Positions 1 to 7,545 of a stretch of 64,000 nt of DNA are shown one piece after another. Source of the DNA: Ruminococcus sp. XPD3002. Its GTDB lineage: Bacteria; Bacillota; Clostridia; Oscillospirales; Ruminococcaceae. A program made the translations under genes and the position numbers. The DNA lies in the NCBI GenBank assembly GCA_900119535.1, contig FPJT01000002.1:124001-188000 (forward strand). Reading direction: 5' to 3'. Position 1 is the first letter of the stretch. Every line of letters starts with the position of its first letter. The notes below the pieces were generated by a model. It did not search any database, had not been told where the DNA came from, and worked only from the letters and a program-made list of their open reading frames with translations.

Positions 1-1431
1 TTCAGCGGCGAAGATGCTCTTGCCCTGATCGGCAGCTATATCAAGTCCCTTGTGGTTACGGTCACTGATGAAAGTATCGCTTATCCATCCGCCGTCAACA
101 GGCCATCCGAATTCACCTGTACCTGCAAGAGGTGCGCCGAAGTAAACTGTTTCGGGATAATCAGGCTGAGCGGTGTAGGTACCTATACCTATCTGCTCCA
201 CAACAGGCTGTTTTGTGATCTTGCTGCTCAGTGTAGTGCGTGAACGCTCTATGCCGTCAACGTATGTTACTTCTATCTTGCTCTTCTTTTCGCCTCGTTC
301 ACCCTTTATCAGTGTGGAACGTATTCCTACGTTGAGTGAGCTTGTTTCAACTTCGATAGTTTCATAGTCGAGGAATGAAGTGGTTTCCATTTCTCTTGTG
401 TACTGTATCGGCAGATAACTCTGAGTCTCAATGACTGTAAGTATCTGTCCGGCAGCGAATTTACCGACAGCATCCGGGTTGAGTTCTTCGAGTCTGTCCA
501 GTGACATACCGTGCTTCTGGCATACCGAAACGATAGTATCGTTCGGCTGTACGATGTATACCGACTTTTTCTCCTTTTTGGATGTAAGGAGCTTTATCAT
601 ATCGTCGTCGCTCATTACACTGTTAACGAGGTAGATACCCTGTGTGTATTCGACTTTGTTAACGTAAGCGAGGTCCTTGACGATACCGTCAACCTCGTAA
701 TTGAGGAGGTTGTCCATAAGTGCTTCCTGTACCTTATCGCGGTCTCTTACAGCGCCTATGAAATTACCGTCCACGTAAACGCCCCATGCGTCGGTGAGGT
801 CCTCGTCGGATGCGGCGAGCATTTCGTCGGCAAGCTGACCAGCGGAAACGTAGCGGTCATCCTCGTTGATTATGCGAAGCGAGAATTTTGCCGAAAGGTC
901 CACAGCTTCGTCGTTTTCAGAGTATGATATTCTCTGCTGAACTTCACGTTCGGCGTTCTCGAAGTCCGCCTCGGCAGAGATGATACCTATTTCCTTGCCG
1001 TTATACTCAACGGCTATACCGTATTCAAGTCCCGAGCCGTATCTTACGACTCCTATGAGGAATGCGGCACAGATTATCGGCAGGGTGTAGTTGAAAGCGG
1101 TGTAGAAAACTCCGCCCTCTCCGCAGAAGAACGAGCCGATAAGCTTTATCACAGCAAGTGTATGTTCTTTTTTGCCTTCCTTTTTGGCTTTTCTGACCTG
1201 TCTTGAAAGCTCGTTTGATACCTGGACACGTTTTCTGAAAGAATCCGTTACCTCGTTAAGCAGCCAGCGAACAAGTTTAAGGCAGCTTTTCAGAAGGTCG
1301 AGTATCTCAGAACCGATAAATTCCAGTATCTTGACGACGGCCAGAAGAATGGCGGCAATGAACTTTACGGTTACTATGCCTGCCCTTGTAAAAATATCCC
1401 AAATACTCCCGTTTTTATTAAATAAATTCAA
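1..1431 (-). CDS. LysM-G5-M23 cell-wall endopeptidase, C-terminus cut by window edge
   Basis: Predicted membrane-anchored murein hydrolase. The reading frame is open from a TTG at 1431 to base 1 (477 codons) with no stop, so the 3' end lies outside. The TTG is chosen because AGGAG sits 8 nt upstream and no in-frame ATG lies near it. N-terminal amphipathic stretch, then a membrane segment around residues 100-120, a long extracellular region, a LysM repeat (motif VYIVQPNDTIVSVCQKHGMS, about 290-335), a G5-like domain (about 345-430), and the start of an M23 (lysostaphin-type) peptidase. The first zinc ligands are visible as H460 and D464 in RNHKGLDIAAD; the HxH motif would lie beyond the edge. 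Family knowledge: LysM and G5 bind peptidoglycan/GlcNAc, and M23 cleaves the peptide cross-bridge. Confidence 0.85.
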   Translation of the reverse strand, partial: MNLFNKNGSIWDIFTRAGIVTVKFIAAILLAVVKILEFIGSEILDLLKSCLKLVRWLLNEVTDSFRKRVQVSNELSRQVRKAKKEGKKEHTLAVIKLIGSFFCGEGGVFYTAFNYTLPIICAAFLIGVVRYGSGLEYGIAVEYNGKEIGIISAEADFENAEREVQQRISYSENDEAVDLSAKFSLRIINEDDRYVSAGQLADEMLAASDEDLTDAWGVYVDGNFIGAVRDRDKVQEALMDNLLNYEVDGIVKDLAYVNKVEYTQGIYLVNSVMSDDDMIKLLTSKKEKKSVYIVQPNDTIVSVCQKHGMSLDRLEELNPDAVGKFAAGQILTVIETQSYLPIQYTREMETTSFLDYETIEVETSSLNVGIRSTLIKGERGEKKSKIEVTYVDGIERSRTTLSSKITKQPVVEQIGIGTYTAQPDYPETVYFGAPLAGTGEFGWPVDGGWISDTFISDRNHKGLDIAADQGKSIFAAE

Positions 1432-1458
1432 AACAGCAGCTCCTTTATACTCTGCGCT

Positions 1459-1615
1459 ATTGCAAAATATCAATTATGATATTTTGCAATCCGCCGACTA
1501 TGACGGCGGACGGCGCATTGCGCCGTGAACGCTCCGTTTATATTGTATCTTCAAAGCCGCAGAGCGGCTTTGTGGCTGCTATGCAGCCTGCAAAATGTAC
1601 ATTGAACATTTTGCA
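1459..1615. repeat. Array of six back-to-back perfect hairpins
   Basis: Intergenic gap 1432-1996. Six palindromes follow one another with almost no spacer: 1459-1472/1477-1490 (14-bp arms, ATTGCAAAATATCA), 1491-1496/1504-1509 (CCGCCG), 1511-1516/1520-1525 (CGGCGC), 1553-1560/1564-1571 (AAAGCCGC), 1574-1579/1583-1588 (GGCTGC) and 1589-1598/1606-1615 (TGCAAAATGT). The outer two share the TGCAAAAT core. No ORF with a ribosome site is present. It may be a compound repetitive element or a structured transcript end; function unknown. Confidence 0.75.
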
Positions 1616-1716
1616 ATAGAGACAAATAAATAATGATCGGTGTGCCGGGAACAAAACAGCTAAATGCGGCACACATAAATGTCAAGCTCAACAACTAAAA
1701 TGGCATTGTTTTGCTA

Positions 1717-1874
1717 TTGCTCCACCAATTAACTCTTGAAGAAATATTGCGACGGACTGGCAGAGAAAGGCAAGGAAGAAAGCCGCAGGAATGCTGTCGC
1801 ATTTCAAGACTTTCTGACGCAGTATTTCGCTGTCAGGACAAGCAAGAAAATTCAGGAGTTAGTTGGGGGAGCAA
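1717..1874 (+). mobile_element. 158-bp miniature inverted-repeat element, copy 1
   Basis: Begins TTGCTCCACCAATTAACTC and ends with the near inverse complement GAGTTAGTTGGGGGAGCAA, giving imperfect terminal inverted repeats of about 19-24 bp. It is flanked by TA on both sides (1715-1716 and 1875-1876), as expected for Tc1/mariner/IS630-type insertion. It is the same length as the copy at 32384-32541 (opposite orientation); by eye they differ at one base (position 9). It encodes no transposase. The short open frames across it are incidental. Confidence 0.85.
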
Positions 1875-1996
1875 TATTAATGGCAAAGCGAGCATGACAT
1901 ATTGTATTATAACAAATTCCTGTGATAATACAACGAAAATCTATCTTTTTTTGTAATTTAATGCCAGATTTTGTAGAATTGCACAAAAATTGCAGG

Positions 1997-2473
1997 TTAA
2001 TTTCGGCTCATATGCCAAGAATAGTCAAGCATTTCAACAGTGTAATTCTCAAGTTTTTCAAGCAGAGGGAGAACATCCTTCCTTGCAGATTCAAGGTCGT
2101 GTTCAAGATAGTTTCCGCACTCTACGGCAGTACAGCCGGGGATCTCGTCGTGATACTCCGATATGAAGCGGTAGGAGTCCCTTACGAGCTTTATAGCGTC
2201 CTCGCCCGACATAGTGTCCCTTGTGATAAGGTAAAAACCTGTACGGCAGCCCATAGGTCCAACGTAGATTATCTTGTCGCTGAACTCGGAATTACGTGCA
2301 TAGGTAGCAAAAAGGTGCTCTATAGTGTGGAGTGAGGGGTTGGATACATATACACCGCCGTTCGGCTTTACCATACGAACGTCATAGGTAACAGCATCGC
2401 CGTCTATACGTGATATGTACATACCAACGCCGAATTTAGTGTGATCTACCTGAAAGCTTGCGATTTTTTCCAT
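1997..2473 (-). CDS. luxS: S-ribosylhomocysteine lyase LuxS
   Basis: Cleaves S-ribosylhomocysteine to homocysteine and DPD, the precursor of autoinducer-2, in the activated methyl cycle. 158 aa, the usual LuxS length. Diagnostic motifs are present: the metal-binding HTIEH, GPMGCRTGFY (with the catalytic Cys), and PGCTAVECGNYLEHDL (with the third metal ligand Cys). ATG preceded by GGAGG 7 nt upstream. It is 2 nt downstream of the pseudouridine synthase stop, so it is probably the last gene of a short minus-strand operon. Confidence 0.97.
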   Translation of the reverse strand: MEKIASFQVDHTKFGVGMYISRIDGDAVTYDVRMVKPNGGVYVSNPSLHTIEHLFATYARNSEFSDKIIYVGPMGCRTGFYLITRDTMSGEDAIKLVRDSYRFISEYHDEIPGCTAVECGNYLEHDLESARKDVLPLLEKLENYTVEMLDYSWHMSRN

Positions 2474-2475
2474 GT

Positions 2476-3333
2476 TTATACCTCCGTGTCATTGAATAGT
2501 CCCCTTATATCGTCGGGGAGCTCTGATGTAGCTGTTGTTTCTTTGCCTGTATCAGGCGATATGAATGTGAGCTGACCGCAGTGCAGTGCCTGACGGCCTA
2601 TGTGAGTCCTTAGTCCGCCGTACATATCGTCACCTGCAAGAGGATGACCGATGTGGGCGAAGTGGACTCTTATCTGATGAGTCCTGCCTGTTTCAAGGTG
2701 TATCTCCAGAAGGGAATACCCACCTGAAAAGGCAAGGCGTTTGTAATGTGTTACAGCGCTCTGACCGTCCTCACGGACACAGCGCAGGATTATGCTTTCC
2801 CTTTCGCGGGCAATTGGAGCGTTTATAGTCCCCTCTTCGTCTGTTTTGCCGTGAACTGCCGCATAGTAGACTTTATTGCAGCTGCCTTGCAGTAGATTTG
2901 CTGCGTGGGCATCTTTTGCCACAAGACAGAGTCCCGAGGTGTCACGGTCCAGACGGTTCACGGGACGAAAAGTGAGCTCGGGGTACTTGCTGGCGAAGAA
3001 ATTGCCGAGGGTATCCCCCTGATGCTTTATTGAGGGATGAACGGGCATACCACCCGTTTTATTGAACACCGCAACGCTTTCATCCTCGTATGCAATGGGA
3101 ACACTGAGCTGCGGATTCGGTTCAAGGAAGCTGCTGTCCTCTGACTTAAGGACAATGATATCGCCTTTTGATACGGTATCGATGCTGCGTATGAGCTTGC
3201 CATCCCTTGTTATGCCGTTTTCGGTGCGCTTCAGTTTTGTAAGGAGCCTTTTTGAGACGCCGCACCGTGAAGTCAGAAAGCGCTGAAGCTCCATTGGCTG
3301 TTCTTCGGTTACGGTAAGAACGATCTCTTTCAA
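2476..3333 (-). CDS. RluA-family RNA pseudouridine synthase
   Basis: Predicted 23S rRNA/tRNA uridine isomerase, 285 aa, cytoplasmic. N-terminal S4-like RNA-binding region (LQRFLTSRCGVSKRLLTKLKR, about residues 16-75), then the RluA catalytic core with RPVNRLDRDTSGLCLVAKD, where the Asp of RLDRDTSG is the nucleophile, and the RTHQIRVHFAHIGHPLAGD motif. TTG start with AGGAG 7 nt upstream; it overlaps the stop of the preceding membrane-protein gene (TTGA). The exact target uridine cannot be assigned. Confidence 0.93.
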   Translation of the reverse strand: MKEIVLTVTEEQPMELQRFLTSRCGVSKRLLTKLKRTENGITRDGKLIRSIDTVSKGDIIVLKSEDSSFLEPNPQLSVPIAYEDESVAVFNKTGGMPVHPSIKHQGDTLGNFFASKYPELTFRPVNRLDRDTSGLCLVAKDAHAANLLQGSCNKVYYAAVHGKTDEEGTINAPIARERESIILRCVREDGQSAVTHYKRLAFSGGYSLLEIHLETGRTHQIRVHFAHIGHPLAGDDMYGGLRTHIGRQALHCGQLTFISPDTGKETTATSELPDDIRGLFNDTEV

Positions 3334-4133
3334 ACCAATTCTCCTTTCAGCTCTGAGGGCAGTGTGCGTTTGTGATAGTCGTCCTCCTGAGCAAATACTG
3401 ATATACTTACTGCGAAAGCAGTCATAAGGTCCGGCAGAGCAAGCGGCAATCCTATCAGAGACAGCGCAGGCAGTGCATAAATACCTATAAGGCGAAGGAA
3501 ATGCCCTCTTCTTCCGCTCATGAAGTGGAAGCTGCAGAATACAGTTCCTACTGCGCTTTTATCTGTACGTCTGACAAGCAGGAATGGAACAGCTGAAAGA
3601 GTCAGCCTTACCATAACCCACAGAAGCAGAGATACTGCTGTAAGCGCAGCAGTCTGAACTGCGGCAAACAGTTCATTTTCTCCGCCGCCTTTTTTCAGAA
3701 GCGCTGCAAGTGCTTCACCCGAGAAAAGCACAGGCATGAAGAATAAAGTGCCGATTATCCTGCAAAGTAAGCCTGATACTACAGAGCGCCGCAGAAAGCG
3801 CATATCCGTAAGCACCTCCCACAGCGGAGTTACGCCATCATCGCCGCAGCATAGCTCAGTCAGCCTGAATGCGGCGGCACAGGTAAGGGGAGGAACTGTC
3901 AGCACCCTCAGCACCATGCAGGTAAGGGAGAATACGAACTGCGGCTCGTTTTCACCTGTAAACAGTTCCGCAGGGGACATGTCGCTGAAATACAGCAGCA
4001 GACTGCAAACCGATGCTTCGGCAAGGCGGAAGAACAGTTCGGTAAACAGCGGCATGAGACATATTATAAGTATGTGCAGTCTGCCCTGCCGGACTATACT
4101 GCGTGAATAGCGGATGAGTTCTCTTAGTTTCAA
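3330..4133 (-). CDS. Multi-pass membrane protein of unknown function
   Basis: 267 aa, starting with TTG behind a strong GGAGGG site. Several hydrophobic segments are visible (about residues 20-48, 66-90, 118-135, 155-175, 200-240), with a short charged C-terminus. I see no catalytic motif. Overall layout resembles the DUF975-type integral membrane proteins of Firmicutes, but I cannot confirm this by eye. It overlaps the pseudouridine synthase start by 4 nt, so the two are co-translated. Confidence 0.6.
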   Translation of the reverse strand: MKLRELIRYSRSIVRQGRLHILIICLMPLFTELFFRLAEASVCSLLLYFSDMSPAELFTGENEPQFVFSLTCMVLRVLTVPPLTCAAAFRLTELCCGDDGVTPLWEVLTDMRFLRRSVVSGLLCRIIGTLFFMPVLFSGEALAALLKKGGGENELFAAVQTAALTAVSLLLWVMVRLTLSAVPFLLVRRTDKSAVGTVFCSFHFMSGRRGHFLRLIGIYALPALSLIGLPLALPDLMTAFAVSISVFAQEDDYHKRTLPSELKGELV

Positions 4134-4183
4134 TGTACTTCCCTCCGATCTTTACAGAGGTAGTATATGGCAGAGAACGCCGA

Positions 4184-4837
4184 TTATTCAAAGCGCCAGT
4201 TTTCCTCGTCCGCATCGGGGATTCGCTCATAGGGACAATATCCCAGTATCTCGAAAGCCTGAGAATTCAGCCACATCTGTGCGGTAACGAGTATATCGAA
4301 GCCTTCACCCGGGGATGCGTTAAGGTACTTCGGATCGTATTTCGGAAGTCCGAAGCAGGCGAGCATATTAGAGATGATGCCGCCGTGAGTTATTATTGCG
4401 CTGTGGGTTAGACCGTTGTTCATCATATCCATGATTATCTCGTGGAGTGCTTTATAGGTGCGGGCAGTCATTTCCTCGAGACTTTCGCCCTTTGGCGGAC
4501 GTGTATCCTTTCCGCCTTTCAGCCACGCTTTGTAGTCCTCACGCCCCATAAGCTCATCGAAGCGCTTGTTTTCAAATACACCGAGGTTAAGCTCACGCAG
4601 GTCGTCCACCAGAAGCATTTCTGTTTCGGGGAAGAGTATCTCTGCGGTCTCGGTACATCTTCTCAGGGGAGAGGTGTAAACTCTGTGTACCGAAGGGTAA
4701 TCGAACTCGTCCATTTTTGCGGCAAGTTCGCCTGCGCCTTTATCCGTAAGCGGCATATCAGTAGTTCCGATGTATATGCCTTTTTCGTTAGCCTCGGTCA
4801 TACCGTGGCGTATAACACTTATTCTGTAACCTTTCAT
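4184..4837 (-). CDS. Histidine phosphatase (phosphoglycerate mutase-like)
   Basis: 217 aa. Phosphatase of the branch-1 histidine phosphatase superfamily: the N-terminal RHGMTEAN motif carries the phospho-accepting His, with conserved Arg in SPLRRCTETA and the second His in ITHGGIIS. Start placed at 4837 (GAAGGTG upstream) rather than the longer frame to 4936, because the RHG motif should lie within about 10 residues of the N-terminus. Substrate cannot be told from sequence; cobalamin-pathway and sugar phosphatases share this architecture. Divergent from the XRE regulator. Confidence 0.88.
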   Translation of the reverse strand: MKGYRISVIRHGMTEANEKGIYIGTTDMPLTDKGAGELAAKMDEFDYPSVHRVYTSPLRRCTETAEILFPETEMLLVDDLRELNLGVFENKRFDELMGREDYKAWLKGGKDTRPPKGESLEEMTARTYKALHEIIMDMMNNGLTHSAIITHGGIISNMLACFGLPKYDPKYLNASPGEGFDILVTAQMWLNSQAFEILGYCPYERIPDADEENWRFE

Positions 4838-5076
4838 ATATTCACCTTCTCTTTGCTTTTTTCTTTGCTGATTGTGCAATTTCCATAATATTATACAGAT
4901 AATTTTGATATCTTGACGTTTTTGACAAAAAAACACAAAAAATCACTTTGATGTTTAATGGTTTTCGATATTTACTTATTATACAATTTGTATTATAATA
5001 TAAATGTATTCTTTTTGTAGCAAGCAATGATGTATTAAGATTACTATATGTATTTTAACTTGTAAGGAAACATTGA

Positions 5077-5093
5077 ACGGGGATCGTTCCCGT
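5077..5093. promoter_or_regulatory. Small dyad upstream of the XRE regulator
   Basis: ACGGG at 5077-5081 is inverted as CCCGT at 5089-5093, 23 nt before the regulator start codon, at the end of a very AT-rich 278-bp divergent gap (4838-5115). Placement between promoter region and ribosome site would fit an autoregulatory operator or a leader hairpin. Inference only. Confidence 0.3.
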
Positions 5094-5115
5094 AAATTAA
5101 AGGAGGAAAAAAGAA

Positions 5116-5847
5116 ATGAATTCGGATTTCGCCCGTATAATCACTCTTCAGAGAAAAGAACGTCATATCAGCCAGAAGCAGGCTGCCGCAGACCTTGGTA
5201 TATCACAGGCTCTGCTCTCCCACTATGAGAAAGGCATCCGTGAATGCGGTCTTAACTTCCTTGTAAAGATAGCTGATTATTATAACGTATCATGTGACTA
5301 CCTTCTCGGACGTACTCCCGAACCTGAAGGAAAAACTATCACTATAGAGGACATCCCTGATGATGACGGAAACAACACACTGAAAATGCCTTCACCTGAG
5401 ATAATCAACTTCAACAGACGTATCATCAACAACTCGATAAGTCTGCTTTTCAGTCTTGCTCAGAAGGCAAACAGTATAACTCTTATCAAAGAGGTTTCTT
5501 CCTACCTTATGCTTTCTGTATATAAGCTTTTCCGTATAGTATACAACGCTAATCCCCATAACGACCAGAAGCTTTTCCGCATTCCGAAGGTTATAGCAAA
5601 TGACAGCGCAAATGCTATCATATCCATGAGCGAAGCCGACATCAAGGCTGCTTCAAGCGGAATCCCACTTGACGGAAACGACTGCGTTGATAATTTCGAT
5701 ACACTTTATGTTACTACTTCAACACTTCAGAAGGACTATGCACAGTATTCATCATCACTGCTCAATCTCATCAAGCGAAGCGAAGAGAGCATAGCCCGTA
5801 CCCGTGCAAAATACCGCAGCAACAGTGATAGCAGCCGCGGCTATTGA
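5116..5847 (+). CDS. XRE-family transcriptional regulator
   Basis: 243 aa. N-terminal helix-turn-helix of the Cro/CI/XRE type (residues 7-66: LQRKERHISQKQAAADLGIS, then LLSHYEKGIRE, ending in the typical SCDYLLGR). The C-terminal 165 residues are helical with no domain I can name. It is followed by its own terminator and transcribed divergently from the histidine phosphatase. AAAGGAGG precedes the ATG. Likely a local regulator; target unknown. Confidence 0.9.
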   Translation: MNSDFARIITLQRKERHISQKQAAADLGISQALLSHYEKGIRECGLNFLVKIADYYNVSCDYLLGRTPEPEGKTITIEDIPDDDGNNTLKMPSPEIINFNRRIINNSISLLFSLAQKANSITLIKEVSSYLMLSVYKLFRIVYNANPHNDQKLFRIPKVIANDSANAIISMSEADIKAASSGIPLDGNDCVDNFDTLYVTTSTLQKDYAQYSSSLLNLIKRSEESIARTRAKYRSNSDSSRGY

Positions 5848-5909
5848 TGTGCAGAACACTATATTAATTATATCATATTTTTCAGAAAAGTAAAGTCAAT
5901 ATTTATTAG

Positions 5910-5941
5910 AGAGACATCTTCTTGTGAAGGTGTCTCTTTTT
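5910..5941 (+). terminator. Rho-independent terminator of the XRE regulator
   Basis: Arms AGAGACATCTTC (5910-5921) and GAAGGTGTCTCT (5926-5937), loop TTGT, one G-T wobble, followed by a T run. Confidence 0.9.
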
Positions 5942-5942
5942 G

Positions 5943-5971
5943 TTGACAGTTCAGAGAGGCTGTGCTATAAT
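5943..5971 (+). promoter_or_regulatory. Exact consensus sigma-A promoter without a following gene
   Basis: TTGACA (5943-5948), 17-bp spacer, TATAAT (5966-5971). No open reading frame with a ribosome site follows on the plus strand before the terminator at 6166-6199; the sequence downstream is a nest of hairpins (see next entry). Confidence 0.75.
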
Positions 5972-5987
5972 TGTTACTAACATAAAT

Positions 5988-6145
5988 CGGAATTTAACAC
6001 CGAAGGTGTTAAATTCCGAAGCCCTTAGCCTTTAGCTTTTAGCCATTAGGAAGCGGCTTCGCCGCTTTATTATCGGGCGGCGGAACGCCGCCCCTACATC
6101 AGGCTAACGGCTAATGGCTATGGGCTAACGGCTTAAATCAGAATT
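5988..6145 (+). ncRNA. Candidate structured small RNA or compound hairpin repeat
   Basis: Directly downstream of a perfect promoter. Contains a 14-bp perfect hairpin (5988-6001/6005-6018), then AAGCGGC/GCCGCTT (6051-6057/6061-6067) and GGGCGGCG/CGCCGCCC (6075-6082/6086-6093), all inside longer imperfect flanking arms built of TTAGCC/TAGC units (about 6019-6049 against 6102-6137). It contains TTAGCTTTTAGC, also found in the element at 8901-8981. It could be a transcribed sRNA or a degenerate repeat; the sequence cannot decide. Confidence 0.4.
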
Positions 6146-6165
6146 TAGCTTAGCATCTGTATAAA

Positions 6166-6199
6166 AAACTAATGCCCCGAAGCGGTAAACTTCGGGGCA
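6166..6199 (-). terminator. Terminator of the ferredoxin oxidoreductase operon
   Basis: Perfect 10-bp arms TGCCCCGAAG (6173-6182) and CTTCGGGGCA (6190-6199), loop of 7. Read on the minus strand it is followed by a T-rich tail (6163-6172). It could also stop plus-strand transcription from the 5943 promoter. Confidence 0.85.
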
Positions 6200-6241
6200 C
6201 TTCTTTTATACAGGTATCTGATAGATCAGTTACCTGTTTTA

Positions 6242-6775
6242 TTATGCGTTCATACCTATCTCGATAGCCTTGAAGTTATTCGGGATAAGGGCAGCCTTTT
6301 TAGGAGGAACTACCTTCTCGATAGCCTTCTGCATTGTTTCGAGTGAGCAGATATTAGTCTCCTTAAGGAGTTTTCCGAGGAGGATGATATTTGAACCGCC
6401 CTTCAGCTCGTTATCATCAGCAAGCTGCTGTGAAGGGATGCCGAAAAGCTGGATATCAGTTCTGTCAGTCTCAGGCTCGATGAGAGTGCTGTCGAAGAAC
6501 ACCTTTCCGCCTGGTCTTACATCCTTAACGAACTTATCGAATGAAGGCTGGTTCATAGCGATAAGAAGGTCGGGAGTAAGTACGAGAGGTGAACCGATAG
6601 GCTCGTCTGAAATACATACGGAACAGTTACATGTACCTCCGCGCATCTCAGGACCGTATGAAGGAAGCCATGAAAGCTCCTTATTGTCCATAAGACCGCA
6701 GTAAGCGAGTATCTTACCTGCGAAGAGGATACCCTGTCCGCCGAAGCCTGCAAGGAGGATCTCAGTAGTAGCCAT
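6242..6775 (-). CDS. 2-oxoacid:ferredoxin oxidoreductase gamma subunit
   Basis: 177 aa. Gamma-type subunit of a four-subunit CoA-dependent 2-oxoacid:ferredoxin oxidoreductase (VOR/KOR class). Starts with the typical EILLAGFGGQGILFAGKILA, followed by SYGPEMRGGTCNC. Its start overlaps the stop of the beta subunit (TAATG). Last gene of the operon ferredoxin-alpha-beta-gamma and followed by a strong terminator. In such enzymes it completes the CoA/TPP domain set. Whether the substrate is 2-oxoglutarate or a branched 2-oxoacid cannot be decided here. Confidence 0.92.
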   Translation of the reverse strand: MATTEILLAGFGGQGILFAGKILAYCGLMDNKELSWLPSYGPEMRGGTCNCSVCISDEPIGSPLVLTPDLLIAMNQPSFDKFVKDVRPGGKVFFDSTLIEPETDRTDIQLFGIPSQQLADDNELKGGSNIILLGKLLKETNICSLETMQKAIEKVVPPKKAALIPNNFKAIEIGMNA

Positions 6776-7545
6776 TATTCATTACCTCCTTCTGCGGGGA
6801 ATACGCCTTCCTCAACGTCCTTGTAAACGCCGAGAGGATAGTATGGGATCATTTCGTCCTGGAGTCTCTTTATAGCCTCTATAGGAGTAAGGCCCCAGTT
6901 AGTAGGACAAGTTGAGAGAACCTCTACGATAGAGAAGCCCTTACCTGCCTTCTGGTTCTCGAAAGCCTTGCGGATAGCCTTCTTAGCGTTTCTGATGTGA
7001 GGAACGCTGTCTACAGCAACACGCTCAGCGTAAGCAGTACCTGTGAGCTGTGAGAGCATCTCGCATACCTTTACAGGGTAACCTGCAAGCTGTGGGCTTC
7101 TTCCGAAAGGAGTTGTCTGAGTTACCTGACCGGGGAGAGTTGTAGGAGCCATCTGTCCGCCTGTCATACCGTAAATTGTATTATTGATGAAGATAACAAC
7201 GATGTTCTCGCCTCTTGTAGCAACGTGAACTGTCTCGGCAGTACCGATAGCAGCAAGGTCGCCGTCGCCCTGATATGTAAATACGAACTTATCGGGGTTT
7301 GTACGCTTAACACCTGTTGCAACAGCAGGAGCACGTCCGTGAGCAGCCTCGATCATATCGCAGTTGAAGTAGTCGTATGCCATAACGGAGCATCCAACAG
7401 GACATACTCCGATAGTATCGCCTTCGATACCCATTTCGTCGATAACCTCACAGAGGATCCTGTGAACTATACCGTGTGTACAGCCAGGACAGTAATGTGT
7501 AGGTACGTCGATGAGGGACTTAGGTCTTTCAAAAACAACAGCCAT
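6775..7545 (-). CDS. 2-oxoacid:ferredoxin oxidoreductase beta subunit (TPP-binding)
   Basis: 256 aa. TPP-binding subunit: HYCPGCTHGIVHRI near the N-terminus, the GDGDLAAIG thiamine-diphosphate/Mg site, and NNTIYGMTGGQMAPTT, all typical of KorB/VorA-type proteins. It carries out decarboxylation of the 2-oxoacid together with the alpha subunit. The ATG overlaps the alpha-subunit stop by one base, so the two are translationally coupled. Confidence 0.94.
   Translation of the reverse strand: MAVVFERPKSLIDVPTHYCPGCTHGIVHRILCEVIDEMGIEGDTIGVCPVGCSVMAYDYFNCDMIEAAHGRAPAVATGVKRTNPDKFVFTYQGDGDLAAIGTAETVHVATRGENIVVIFINNTIYGMTGGQMAPTTLPGQVTQTTPFGRSPQLAGYPVKVCEMLSQLTGTAYAERVAVDSVPHIRNAKKAIRKAFENQKAGKGFSIVEVLSTCPTNWGLTPIEAIKRLQDEMIPYYPLGVYKDVEEGVFPAEGGNE

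Noticed and set aside
1711..1956. Open frame across the miniature element (and its counterpart at 32125-32541 minus)
   Set aside because: The frame is only the inside of the 158-bp element, has no ribosome site, and appears in both copies simply because the DNA is duplicated.
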